Assembly: GCA_021775375.1 (NCBI GenBank)
Contig: JAJFHY010000073.1
Location: 1-36,520 of the forward strand
Direction: 5' to 3'
DNA length: 36,520 nt
Source of the DNA: Amylibacter sp.
GTDB lineage: Bacteria; Pseudomonadota; Alphaproteobacteria; Rhodobacterales; Rhodobacteraceae
The translations under genes and the position numbers were made by a program. Each line of letters starts with the position of its first letter. The first letter of the stretch is position 1. Positions 9,416 through 19,316 of this stretch are shown here, in pieces. The notes beneath the pieces were generated by a model that ran no database searches, had not been told where the DNA came from, and worked only from the letters and a program-made list of their open reading frames with translations.

Positions 9416-10669
9416 TTATGAAACTATCTTTTTCATAGCCTTTAAAAATGCCTGCACTTCCTGCTTGGTATTATAATGGCACATTGACACACGAATGCAG
9501 CTATCCAGCCCAAGCGGGGTTAGAATATTGCCTGAATAGTGATCGGCGCGGCGTATGTGAACGCGAATACCGTTTTCAGACAGTTTTGCTACAACATCAC
9601 CGGATGGCTGGCCTTTGACCACGATAGAACAAAGCCCTTCACGGTGTGGATTGTCGATACCGCCGATCACTGTGATTTCCGGCATGTCGGCAAGTCCTGT
9701 TTCGCCACCGACACCGTGTAACATGGCGTCCACCAGCGCATTTTCCTGTGCGGTAATGGCGTGGCCCGCCGCGACAACCTTATCACGCGCGGTGGTAGCA
9801 TTAGACACGCGCCCGCCCAACCATTCGAAATATCCCACAACATCTGAAAATGTCGCATAAGAGCCTGCATCGCGGGTGCCCAGTTCCCAAGGTGCGTTGG
9901 GCGCGCCGATCAGTGTGTCATGGGGCATGGCCGCCAGACGATCTGAAATCCAAGCAATACCGTAGCCATGCCGCGAAAACACTTTGTAGGGCGAGATTAC
10001 ATAACCATCGATGCCGTAAGCATCAATGTCCAACCCGCCGTGGGCCGCATGCTGAATGCCGTCGACGATAATGATGCAATCGGGTGAGACATCGCGGATA
10101 GCTTTTGCAATTGCGCCTACGTCAACCGACATTCCGGTGACGGGTGAGGTGTGCAGGATGGTCGCCACGCGGGTATCTGCCGTGATGTGGGGAAGGTAAT
10201 CCTCAACACCAACAGTGCCTGTTGCATCGTTATGACTGGCAGAAACGTAGGATTTACCGGCAATTTCCGCCCATCTGATACAAGCGCTGCGTGATGCGGG
10301 ATGTTCTAGCGTGCTGCCCAGAACCTCACCGCCCTTGGGCGTGCCTAAACAAGCGGCACTAATCAGGCGAAACAGAAGTTCTGTGCCGCTTTCGCCGACA
10401 AAAACCTGACCGCCATTGGCATTCAGAAAGGTGCGGATGCTGTCTTTGGATGCCGCAATCATGGATCCGGCTTGTTGAGATGCAGGGTTATCGCGGCCCT
10501 GATTGTCGGGGATGGCAGCATATTGGGCAGTGGTTTCAACAACTGATTTCAGGGTCAGAGCGCCACCGGCGTTTTCAAAGAAAATACGCGCACCCTGATC
10601 GGGACAGCTATCGACCAGACAGAACCTGTCGCGGACTTCGTCCATTATGCTTTCAACGGTGGTAATCAT
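9416..10669 (-). CDS. Class V aminotransferase (cysteine desulfurase-like, PLP-dependent)
   Basis: IFFENAGGALT, LGSTLEHPASRSACIRWAE, DGIQHAAHGGLDIDAYGIDGYVISPYKVFSRHGYG (Lys region). Confidence 0.9.
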   Translation of the reverse strand: MITTVESIMDEVRDRFCLVDSCPDQGARIFFENAGGALTLKSVVETTAQYAAIPDNQGRDNPASQQAGSMIAASKDSIRTFLNANGGQVFVGESGTELLFRLISAACLGTPKGGEVLGSTLEHPASRSACIRWAEIAGKSYVSASHNDATGTVGVEDYLPHITADTRVATILHTSPVTGMSVDVGAIAKAIRDVSPDCIIIVDGIQHAAHGGLDIDAYGIDGYVISPYKVFSRHGYGIAWISDRLAAMPHDTLIGAPNAPWELGTRDAGSYATFSDVVGYFEWLGGRVSNATTARDKVVAAGHAITAQENALVDAMLHGVGGETGLADMPEITVIGGIDNPHREGLCSIVVKGQPSGDVVAKLSENGIRVHIRRADHYSGNILTPLGLDSCIRVSMCHYNTKQEVQAFLKAMKKIVS

Positions 10670-10763
10670 TAGATGTTCCTTAAGCAGTGTTTCAAGAAAG
10701 CTCTACCACCAAATCTTCAAATGATTTAGAGTGTAATTGTTATATCAACCAAAAGGAAATGTT

Positions 10764-11624
10764 TTGGATATTCGATTTCTGGAAAGTCTGGTTGCGGTTG
10801 TTGAAGGTGGGTCAATTTCTGCGGCCGCACGCGGGCAGGGACTGACGGCAACCGCTGTCAGCCAACGCATCCGTGCCTTAGAGGTCGTGTTTGGTGCTGA
10901 TCTTTTGATCCGTTCGGGGCATGCCGCCGTACCAACCAAAGCCTGCCTGAACCTGCTGCCGCGCGCCCGTGACTTGATTTTTGAAGCCGCAATGTTGAAA
11001 CGCGATTTTGGTAAAGACGCATTATCGGGTCCGTTTCGGATCGGGGCCATTGAAACCGCCCTGTCAGAACTGATCCCGTCTGTGGTCAAAACGATTTCGG
11101 ACAATGCACCTGATTGCCAGCTATCGATCAAGCCGGGAACATCGATCCAGCTTTATGAAATGCTGGAAAATGGCCAGATTGATCTGGCTATTATAGTTGT
11201 ACCACCCTTTGCTATTCCAAAGGCCTTTTGTTTGGATAAACTGGCTGTACAACCCTATGTTTTGATCCAAAGTATCGATAATGGTCCTGTCACCAGAGAC
11301 AGGCTGATATCTGAGCCTATCATCCTATACGACCGTAAATCATGGGGTGGGGCACCTGCGTGGAAATGGGTTACAGAATATGCAAATCCACAGAATATCA
11401 TGTGTGATCTGGATGGGTTGCGTACCATTGCCGCAATGGTGGAAAGCGGTCTGGGGATAGCATTGTTGCCCAGCTGGCCGGAATTGCTGGACAGTAAGGC
11501 AAAGCTTTCATTTACCGCACCGGTGCCACCGATTTCAGACCGGAATATCGTTTTGCTGGGTAAAGCTGCGGAAAAGCATGACCCGCTTTGTGGCCTCATT
11601 CGTAAATGTTTGTTGCAGCACTAG
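10764..11624 (+). CDS. LysR-family transcriptional regulator
   Basis: DIRFLESLVAVVEGGSISAAARGQGLTATAVSQRIRALE HTH; divergent from aminotransferase; start uncertain. Confidence 0.92.
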   Translation: MDIRFLESLVAVVEGGSISAAARGQGLTATAVSQRIRALEVVFGADLLIRSGHAAVPTKACLNLLPRARDLIFEAAMLKRDFGKDALSGPFRIGAIETALSELIPSVVKTISDNAPDCQLSIKPGTSIQLYEMLENGQIDLAIIVVPPFAIPKAFCLDKLAVQPYVLIQSIDNGPVTRDRLISEPIILYDRKSWGGAPAWKWVTEYANPQNIMCDLDGLRTIAAMVESGLGIALLPSWPELLDSKAKLSFTAPVPPISDRNIVLLGKAAEKHDPLCGLIRKCLLQH

Positions 11625-13400
11625 CTATTCATAGCCGAACCGTTCAATCCACGGCTGGATCCGGTCGTTATATGCTTTGAAATATGATTGGTAGTTTTTC
11701 CATCTGTATGTTGCATCTTTATAAAGCGGTTGCACCACCTGACTGTAACTTGGCGTGTTGATCTTACCGCGCTCTATGGCTGTTTTTTGATATTCGTTCA
11801 GGCTTTCTTCCCATTCCAGATCCAGAAACTGCAATAGTTTTTCAATCTCATTTGGCATATCAACAACGAGATCTTCATATCTGATCATGTGGAATTTCAA
11901 ATCATATCGTTTTTGTGACAACCACCAAGTTTCCATTACGGCACAATAAAAATCTATTATCCTTTCTAAATCCACCATATTTGCCATCTGCGGGTTCAAT
12001 TTAAAATATTGCATATAACAACTTAGGATACAGTCATACGGGTGCCTGATGGCCAAGATGAATTTAGAATGTGGAAATACGCTATGGATAAGTGGGGTTT
12101 CGATAGCGTTTAATGGCAATTTATCTATGCAAACCTGATTGGATGTACGGTTTTCAATGTGTTTGTCCAACTCGGCATAATATTGTGCCTGCAAATATGA
12201 GGCTCTTTTGGGATCAATGCTTTCGATATCTTCTAGGTTGAAAAAGCTATCCAACTCATTTCGAATTGCCGCAACCATTGGCTGCTCTTCCGCCACGACA
12301 ATATTAGTGTGACTGCGCAATATAGTGTCTAACAATGTTGTACCCGAGCGTGGAAAGCCAACAAGAAAACAGGGTGTGTTTTGGGTGGTATCGGTATTAT
12401 CAGCCACGTGCGGCAGAGCGGGTGCATCTTTCAACTCTTGTAATGCAGAGGTAATATTTGCGAAGTATGCATCCGGGTCGGCTTGTATATAATCAGAGCT
12501 TTGCTTTGCTTTCGTGTTCATCATTGAAAATGCTGAATATGCATCATCGAATAACCCGATTTTATCGCATGTCTTTCCTTTCAACTCATAGAAAGCAATG
12601 ACGCGCTTTTGGATTAAGTTATCCGGTGTGATCTGGGCGATTAAAATTTTTGCCTGCTCAAAATTCTTTTCCCGAAACTCCAGCAATGCAGCATAATATA
12701 ATATATTTGCGTTGCTTGCTGTGGGGGAGCTTTTTGCTTCTACCAATGTGCGGGACAATCCAGCAAGATTATTTGTTTTTTCATAAAAGTCACAAAGACT
12801 TGTTCTAAATTTCAAATCGTTAGGGTCAATTTGAAGAGCGTGTTGAAAACTTTGTTCAGCAGCTTCAATTTCACCATTGCCGTTCAATGCTATCGCAAGA
12901 TTGTTATGTAAAGTTGCATTGTCAGGTTCAATATTTAATGCTTTTTGATAACATTTGATTGCCGCGCTTAAGTTACCACTTTGTTTCAGCGCGCCGCCCA
13001 GATTATTATAGGCCTGCACCGATTTTGGATCAATTTGCAAAGCACGGTTAAAACATTGGGTCGCTGGGTCTATCTGGCCCTGTTTAATATATGCAACTCC
13101 AAGAAGGTTATGCAAAAATGGTGTTTGTGGATACTGTTTTAATAAGGCATTTCCGCGCTCTATAACCTCGTGCAATCTACCTTGATTATAAAGCTCAACC
13201 ACAGCTTTGATTTGATCTTGAGCGGACGTTGCAGTTCTTGGTTCATGCAATGCGTTCAAAGCCGCAAGGCCAAGCTGTGCAGGTTTGTTATTCGGGAACT
13301 TCATCAATACAGAAAGATACTGTTTTTTGGCTTCAGCAATTTGCCCGTTTTTAGCATGCTTTCGCGCGCTTAATAATAATTGCTGTACAGATAACTGCAT
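11625..13400 (-). CDS. TPR-repeat sulfotransferase (paralog 1)
   Basis: Multiple TPR units (AIKCYQKALNIEPDNATLHNNLAIAL) plus CFLVGFPRSGTTLLDTILRSH and FILAIRHPYDCILSCYMQ. Confidence 0.93.
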   Translation of the reverse strand: MQLSVQQLLLSARKHAKNGQIAEAKKQYLSVLMKFPNNKPAQLGLAALNALHEPRTATSAQDQIKAVVELYNQGRLHEVIERGNALLKQYPQTPFLHNLLGVAYIKQGQIDPATQCFNRALQIDPKSVQAYNNLGGALKQSGNLSAAIKCYQKALNIEPDNATLHNNLAIALNGNGEIEAAEQSFQHALQIDPNDLKFRTSLCDFYEKTNNLAGLSRTLVEAKSSPTASNANILYYAALLEFREKNFEQAKILIAQITPDNLIQKRVIAFYELKGKTCDKIGLFDDAYSAFSMMNTKAKQSSDYIQADPDAYFANITSALQELKDAPALPHVADNTDTTQNTPCFLVGFPRSGTTLLDTILRSHTNIVVAEEQPMVAAIRNELDSFFNLEDIESIDPKRASYLQAQYYAELDKHIENRTSNQVCIDKLPLNAIETPLIHSVFPHSKFILAIRHPYDCILSCYMQYFKLNPQMANMVDLERIIDFYCAVMETWWLSQKRYDLKFHMIRYEDLVVDMPNEIEKLLQFLDLEWEESLNEYQKTAIERGKINTPSYSQVVQPLYKDATYRWKNYQSYFKAYNDRIQPWIERFGYE

Positions 13401-13704
13401 TTTTTATTCTCTCTTATTTAGCAAGACAGTGACACAAACGAAAACGTAATTAAATATGATAAAGACGAATATTCTATGTGCCACAATTAAAACCTGCACC
13501 TATTGTGCTATAACCTTTCAATATTAAATCCGGATTGTAGTCGAGATTGTGATATAAGCGTCACGGCGATAACGCGGCATTGGTCAATGGGTGCTGGGCG
13601 CAAGCTTTCTGTTGCTAAACTCAAGTGTAGGAAGCTACAGTTGAGCGAAAAATCAAAGCTTTGGTAAATGCGGTTTTGATGGGGCGGACGGGACTGGATA
13701 CGTT

Positions 13705-14124
13705 TTGAACAAAAGCGTTAAAATGAAACAGGAAACAAGAAGCATAGTGTTTCGTTTTGCTGTTGTAGGCACGATCGTTGCGGCCTGTTATGTAATTTTT
13801 TACCTGACACTTTTGGCGCTGGGTCTCTCTCAACCTTTTGCAAATATAATAGCGTTTCTTACGGCTGTTGCCATTCAGTATGTCGGCCAGGCACTTTGGA
13901 CATTCCGTCGCCCTTTGGCTATACCCACACAAATTGGCCGTTTTCTTGGAACAATCGGATTGGGGCTGGTTGTCTCTGCGCTGATTACAGGCGTTCTTGG
14001 CCCTTCATTCGGATGGTCAAGTTGGGTGTCAGCCGTGTTGGTGACGCTTGTTCTTCCCGTTCAAAATTTTATTTTCTTCAGAATTTGGGTGTTTACTGAA
14101 ACAGAAGCTTCATCGGAGAGTTGA
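13705..14124 (+). CDS. GtrA-like membrane protein
   Basis: FRFAVVGTIVAACYVIFYLTLLALGLSQPFANIIAFLTAVAIQYVGQALWTFR with four TM segments. Confidence 0.82.
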   Translation: MNKSVKMKQETRSIVFRFAVVGTIVAACYVIFYLTLLALGLSQPFANIIAFLTAVAIQYVGQALWTFRRPLAIPTQIGRFLGTIGLGLVVSALITGVLGPSFGWSSWVSAVLVTLVLPVQNFIFFRIWVFTETEASSES

Positions 14125-14879
14125 TGGCACATATTTATTCAAACCAGTTTTTCGACTATATAGACGCGGGCGCAAAATCTTCGGCGCAACACATGATTAG
14201 TGTAGTTCAGCCATTGCTGGAAGTAAGAAGTATTGTGGATCTTGGCAGCGGGCGGGGCGTTTGGCTACGGGAATGGGCTGCTGCAGGCGTGGCTGACATT
14301 ACCGGTGTAGACGGCGACTATGTGGACCGAGAAAACCTTGCTATCCCTACAGATGCTTTTCACGCAACAGATCTGACCAAACCATTGGATCTTGGACGTC
14401 GATTTGATCTTGCACAAAGCCTGGAAGTTGGCGAGCATCTGCCTGAAACTGCGGCCAACATATTGGTCGACAGCCTGACAAAGCATAGTGACCGGGTTCT
14501 GTTTTCAGCTGCGGTGACAGGGCAGGGCGGCGAATTTCATATCAATGAAAAGCCTTTGTCTTTTTGGCAGGATATTTTTGCCGAACGGGGTTATACGGCC
14601 TTTGATTGCGTTCGCCCGCATTTGAAGTCTGTGTGGGATGTGGAGCCTTGGTATAAGTATAATACGATTTTATATGTGAATAAAGCGGGTCTAAAGGGCC
14701 TGCCTGAAGAGGTGCTGATAACAGAGGTTCCGGTTGGGGCGCCGGTTCCGAATGGTGGAAATGCATCGTGGCGTCTACGTCGGGCAATTGTATCTTTATT
14801 GCCGCGCAGTATGGTGACATGGATCGCACAGATGAATGCAGCTTGGAAAGTGCGTAGGTTGAAACGGTTGATTAAATGA
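14124..14879 (+). CDS. SAM-dependent methyltransferase
   Basis: VDLGSGRGVWLREWAAAGVADITGVDGDY; ATG overlaps gtrA-like stop (TGATG). Confidence 0.85.
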   Translation: MAHIYSNQFFDYIDAGAKSSAQHMISVVQPLLEVRSIVDLGSGRGVWLREWAAAGVADITGVDGDYVDRENLAIPTDAFHATDLTKPLDLGRRFDLAQSLEVGEHLPETAANILVDSLTKHSDRVLFSAAVTGQGGEFHINEKPLSFWQDIFAERGYTAFDCVRPHLKSVWDVEPWYKYNTILYVNKAGLKGLPEEVLITEVPVGAPVPNGGNASWRLRRAIVSLLPRSMVTWIAQMNAAWKVRRLKRLIK

Positions 14880-16303
14880 CTGTGGGCACTACGGAAGCAC
14901 ATACGATGAAATCTAATGTACCGTTCATGTTGCTTTGTACGATCGGGCTAACTTTCGCGGTGCTGATGCTGGCTTCTGGCCTACAAGTGTTGGACCCAAT
15001 GGTCCGTCATGACGATTTTGGGGCATTGCTGGCTGATCCGACAGATTTTTATGTCAAAACCCTGGAGGAAGGGCGTTGGTTGAATTACTGGTGGCACCTG
15101 CGGGGATGGGTGACACCCGCTTGGATCAACTTTTCAGTTTATCAATTTTTCTGGGCAATTTTTGCCGGTGCTGCTGCTGTGAATGCATGTGGCAAAGAAG
15201 AACCGTTTAGATATGTCGCCGCTTTGGCATTGATGATCGTCGTTTCACTTCCCGCTTTGCTGATATCCGTGTGGTTCAATACGCTTCTTCCCGGTCTTGG
15301 TTTAGTGGCTTTATTTGCACTTCTGGCATCATTCCTGCGCCCCGCAACCATGCGTTGGTTGCTGCTGCTCTTTGTTCCATTAACACTTATGGCCTATACA
15401 ACTTTTCCGCTTTTATTATTAACGGTCTGCTTGACCACGCGGGATTTGCGCCGTTCTTGGTGGGATCTGCTGACCCTTATGGCAACCTTTGTCATCAGTT
15501 TCGCTTTAGGCTTGCTTGTGATTTATTCTCTTAATTATATGGAACATGGGGTTTTTGGTATTTCGATTGCAAACTGGCGCAATCCTACACCGCCGCATGA
15601 TCTGGCGTCTGTAATTGCCAACTTGGGTCTGGTTCTGGAGTTTTTCAAAGAAACGGCTTTGACGATTGCATTCGAGAATACAACTATGGTGACTATATTT
15701 GTTTTGGTTCTGACAGGCAGCCTTATATATCTTGCGCGTGTTGAGCCTTGGACGGCACTTTACATCTTTGCCGGTTTGTTTGCAGGTATTGGTCTTCTGA
15801 GTTTACAGATAATAATGACAGGCGTGATTACGCCTGCGCGTGCCGTAAACTTTGTCTGGGTTTTATACAGCGTTTTATGTGTTCGTGTTGCTGTTGTTTG
15901 CCATAGTAAGGGCAGGGTTCCAGCCAATTTGGCATGGAGCTTCCTGTTGATTACCATCACTGTCTATTTGATATGGATCTGGGAGCGATATTTTATATAC
16001 ACATATTGGCAAGATGAAACGCGGGCACTGGCAGTGCAGGCAGGAACCGGTGCGGGTCCCATTTATGTGATCGGTTCGTACAAAGCTCTTAAATCTGAAA
16101 GCAAGGTCGGCATTATGGGGCCGCGCGGCTTGCAGTTACGCTTGAAATACCTGACGGGACGTACAGTTTTTGTTTGCGATAGAACACCTGACGCATGTGA
16201 AAACGTATCTGCGGATGCACTTTCCGGCTTGGTTGTACCCGTGCCAGAGGTGCGGCAAATGCAAGATAGGACTGAAATCATTCTGCCCCCGGTCACAGAG
16301 TAA
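14876..16303 (+). CDS. Polytopic membrane protein, possible GT-C/Gtr-type glycosyltransferase
   Basis: Many TM segments, acidic loop HDDFGALLADPTDFYVKTLEEGRWLNYWWH, ATGA overlap with upstream gene. Confidence 0.65.
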   Translation: MTVGTTEAHTMKSNVPFMLLCTIGLTFAVLMLASGLQVLDPMVRHDDFGALLADPTDFYVKTLEEGRWLNYWWHLRGWVTPAWINFSVYQFFWAIFAGAAAVNACGKEEPFRYVAALALMIVVSLPALLISVWFNTLLPGLGLVALFALLASFLRPATMRWLLLLFVPLTLMAYTTFPLLLLTVCLTTRDLRRSWWDLLTLMATFVISFALGLLVIYSLNYMEHGVFGISIANWRNPTPPHDLASVIANLGLVLEFFKETALTIAFENTTMVTIFVLVLTGSLIYLARVEPWTALYIFAGLFAGIGLLSLQIIMTGVITPARAVNFVWVLYSVLCVRVAVVCHSKGRVPANLAWSFLLITITVYLIWIWERYFIYTYWQDETRALAVQAGTGAGPIYVIGSYKALKSESKVGIMGPRGLQLRLKYLTGRTVFVCDRTPDACENVSADALSGLVVPVPEVRQMQDRTEIILPPVTE

Positions 16304-16430
16304 GTGCTTCACTAAGGTGCACTTAAAGGTCCATAGGGTGTATGCTATGATTTTCAATATGAAACCCACCCAACACGCGATCCTTAATAGTTGCCTGTTT
16401 TGATAGGGCTACAGTAAGTGGTAATTGTGC

Positions 16431-18368
16431 CTACTCGTACCCAAATTTTTTGATCCAAGGTTGGATTTGTTTGTCATATTTCGAAAAGTAATCCCGATAG
16501 TTTTCCCATCGATAAGCGGCATCTTTATATATTGGTTGTACGACTTGTCTGTAACTTGGGGTGTTTATTCTGCCTCTTTTGAGCGCCGTTTTTTGATATT
16601 CTTTTAGGTCTTCTTCCCAATCCAATTCCAGAAAGTTTAAAAGAGCACCAACATTATGGGCCATGTCCACGACAAGATCTTCATATCTGATAATTTGATA
16701 ATCCAAGTGATATCTTTCTTGGGAAAGCTGCCATGTTTGCATTGTGATACAATACAGTTCAACAATCCGATCCAGATCGACCATATTTGACATTGCTGGG
16801 TTTGGTCTGAAGTTTTGCATATAGCAACTTAGAATACAGTCATATGGATGTCTTATCGCCAAAATAAACTTGGATTTTGGGAAAATAGTATTCAAAATTG
16901 GCGCATTTAATGCATTAAGCGGCATTTTATCGATACATATTTTAGTCATCTGATCGGGGTTAGTTTGCTTGTCTAGTTCTTTAAAATAGATCGATCGCAG
17001 TTGTGAAATCCTATCCGTACTAAGGGATTCTAATTCTTCTATGGCCACATACCCTCCCAATGCTCTACGAATATTCGCAGCCATTGGTCCTTCTTCGACA
17101 ACAGTTATCTGGGAATGGCTGCGAAGAATTGTATCGAGCAATGTTGTCCCGGACCGTGGAAATCCGATTAAAAAACAAGGCGTGTTCTTATGTGTCGAGG
17201 TTTCATTAATAGATTGCGGTAAAAGCGGGGCTGCATTTTTTATATTTTTCAATGAGTCGGCGGCTCTGTTAAAATATGCTACTGGATTTGTTTGATTAAA
17301 TTCTATGCTTTGCGAAATTTCTTTATTCATGTCTATAAATGCATCAAATGCCATATCGGGCATTTCAAGCTTGTCAAAAGTTTTGCCTTTCAATTCATAA
17401 AATGCAAGCAGTAAACTTTTGAACAGATTGTCTGTTTCGGTATTCTCAATGTGTATTTTTGCGCTTTCAAAATCCTTTTTCCGAAAATCAATTACCGCTT
17501 TATAATACAGAATATTCGCATTATTTGAATCAATACGGTTTTCGGCAAGAGAGAGCGTGTCGGATAAGTCGTTAATATTATTGGTTTTTTCGTAGAAATT
17601 ACATAGATTTACGAGATATCTTAGCTGATCAGGTTGTTCTGCAAGTGCATTTTGGTAACATATTTTCGCGCGGTCAATTTCACCCGTTGCTAAGAAAACA
17701 TTGCCTAGATTATTCTGTGTTTCGGCATTTTTAGGGTCAATTTCTAAAGCTTTTTGATATGTCGCGAATGCGGCTTTTAATTGTCGCGTATTTTTAAGAA
17801 CACTGCCTAAATTGTTAAATGCATCAATAAAATCCGGTTTTAAAGCAATGGCGTCTCTGAAGCTTTGAATAGATGCGTCACTGTCTCCGATTTCTTTTTG
17901 GGCAATTCCCAGATTATTGTGTATTTCGGCATTTTTAGGATCAATCTTTATAGCCTTTTGTAAAAACGCGATTGCCTCAGCCCAATTACCAATTTCAATA
18001 GATGTATTCCCAAGGTTTTTGTGGGCATCGACTAGATTGGGATCAATAGTTAACGCTTTTTCAAAGCACTTTATTGCATCTTTGAATTTACCTGTTTCCT
18101 TTAAAATTCCTCCGATATTATTGTGTGATTTCGCATTCTGGGGGTCAATTTCCAAGGCCGAGCGGAAACAATCTATTGCTGCATCGTAGTCTTTCATACC
18201 TGCATGTGCCGCACCTAACAGATTATGTAACATCGCTACTTGCGGGTAGTTCTCTGTCAGTGCGGTAACGTATTCTATGACATCTTTTAGTTGCCCGTTT
18301 TGGTAGAACCCTATTGCGGTGGTAATTTCATCTTGTGTGGGATGTGGGTATTGTTGTGCGGGGGGCAT
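16431..18368 (-). CDS. TPR-repeat sulfotransferase (paralog 2)
   Basis: Tandem TPRs and CFLIGFPRSGTTLLDTILRSH; near-identical motif order to 11625-13400. Confidence 0.93.
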   Translation of the reverse strand: MPPAQQYPHPTQDEITTAIGFYQNGQLKDVIEYVTALTENYPQVAMLHNLLGAAHAGMKDYDAAIDCFRSALEIDPQNAKSHNNIGGILKETGKFKDAIKCFEKALTIDPNLVDAHKNLGNTSIEIGNWAEAIAFLQKAIKIDPKNAEIHNNLGIAQKEIGDSDASIQSFRDAIALKPDFIDAFNNLGSVLKNTRQLKAAFATYQKALEIDPKNAETQNNLGNVFLATGEIDRAKICYQNALAEQPDQLRYLVNLCNFYEKTNNINDLSDTLSLAENRIDSNNANILYYKAVIDFRKKDFESAKIHIENTETDNLFKSLLLAFYELKGKTFDKLEMPDMAFDAFIDMNKEISQSIEFNQTNPVAYFNRAADSLKNIKNAAPLLPQSINETSTHKNTPCFLIGFPRSGTTLLDTILRSHSQITVVEEGPMAANIRRALGGYVAIEELESLSTDRISQLRSIYFKELDKQTNPDQMTKICIDKMPLNALNAPILNTIFPKSKFILAIRHPYDCILSCYMQNFRPNPAMSNMVDLDRIVELYCITMQTWQLSQERYHLDYQIIRYEDLVVDMAHNVGALLNFLELDWEEDLKEYQKTALKRGRINTPSYRQVVQPIYKDAAYRWENYRDYFSKYDKQIQPWIKKFGYE

Positions 18369-18555
18369 AATATTCCTACATTATCTTAGGTATGGATTTT
18401 CAGGATACTGTCACAAAATGAAAGCAATTTAAATCAAAGTATACAGTATTCTATAGAAAATCTGTGAGGGCGCTTTTCGACAATTACTACTGGGCCGCAC
18501 GGCACCAATCACTCGGGATGAGCTATTCAGTCAGTCGTCAGATAAATATGTAATC

Positions 18556-18750
18556 ATTGGTGCTGTGCGCAGTCTCAAGCTAACCAGTCTGGGCCAAATT
18601 TCCCTGTTTAACAGGGAAATAACAGGGAATTTGTGCTATTTTGGCATAAAATCGTAAAATATACCGTGATTACATACGAATTAACAGTGACTTACGCATG
18701 ATTTCCCTGCTGCAGTTAACAGGGAATTTAGTTGGACCGAACAGGGAATG
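18556..18750 (+). repeat. Dispersed 'AACAGGGAA' repeat element, copy A
   Basis: attggtgctgtgcgcagtc head followed by TTCCCTG...AACAGGGAAATAACAGGGAATTT and two further AACAGGGAA units; copy B at 33888. Confidence 0.85.
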
Positions 18751-18767
18751 ATTTGTTAAATCAGGGA

Positions 18768-19004
18768 TTATGAATTCCAGCTATTGTAACGCTCAAATGT
18801 ATCTTCAATCCCGTTGTCTTCATCATCCTCGTCAACGGCCTGATCAAGAGTAAGCAATGTCATTGCAAACCCATCATACTGGTAAAGGGTTTGGGCCGAG
18901 AGTTCTTTCCCAAGCGGCTTGCGAAGCCAGTCCTCGGGATCGATTGCTTCTATGTTGGTCCAGTCCCCAGGGTACACGCAGCACCCCCGCCAACACCTCA
19001 CCAA
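18768..19004 (-). CDS. Hypothetical ORF, possible gene remnant
   Basis: 78 aa, acidic C-terminus, no recognised family. Confidence 0.25.
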   Translation of the reverse strand: MVRCWRGCCVYPGDWTNIEAIDPEDWLRKPLGKELSAQTLYQYDGFAMTLLTLDQAVDEDDEDNGIEDTFERYNSWNS

Positions 19005-19316
19005 AAGGCCACAGAGCGCGGGATTGGGTGGAGGTTCCGACAGTTTTCTTCACAGTAGTGGGTTTCTCTTAGCTCCTGCCAAGGTCATTTCAGGATAGTA
19101 CAGCGTGCATGCAGCTATACAGCCACTTTAATCACGAGAGACATTTAGAGATCAGATAATCCATCAAGCAAAAGCGTGTAACTACTCTCACGGAGTGGTT
19201 CAATTTCTGCGCCGTATAATGATGATGCTGGTATGCCTTTTGCGGCGCGCTCAAGTATGTCTAACAACACCCCATATAGGCGTTTCTCGAAGCCTTTCGT
19301 TGAGTGCTTCTAAATA

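Noticed and set aside
9205-9438. Plus-strand 77-aa and overlapping ORFs downstream of the diheme cytochrome
   Set aside because: No recognisable family or initiation signal; looks like intergenic filler.
18600-18750. Repeated AACAGGGAA units considered as a CRISPR array
   Set aside because: Units are ~9 bp, irregularly spaced, and partly inverted; no cas genes.
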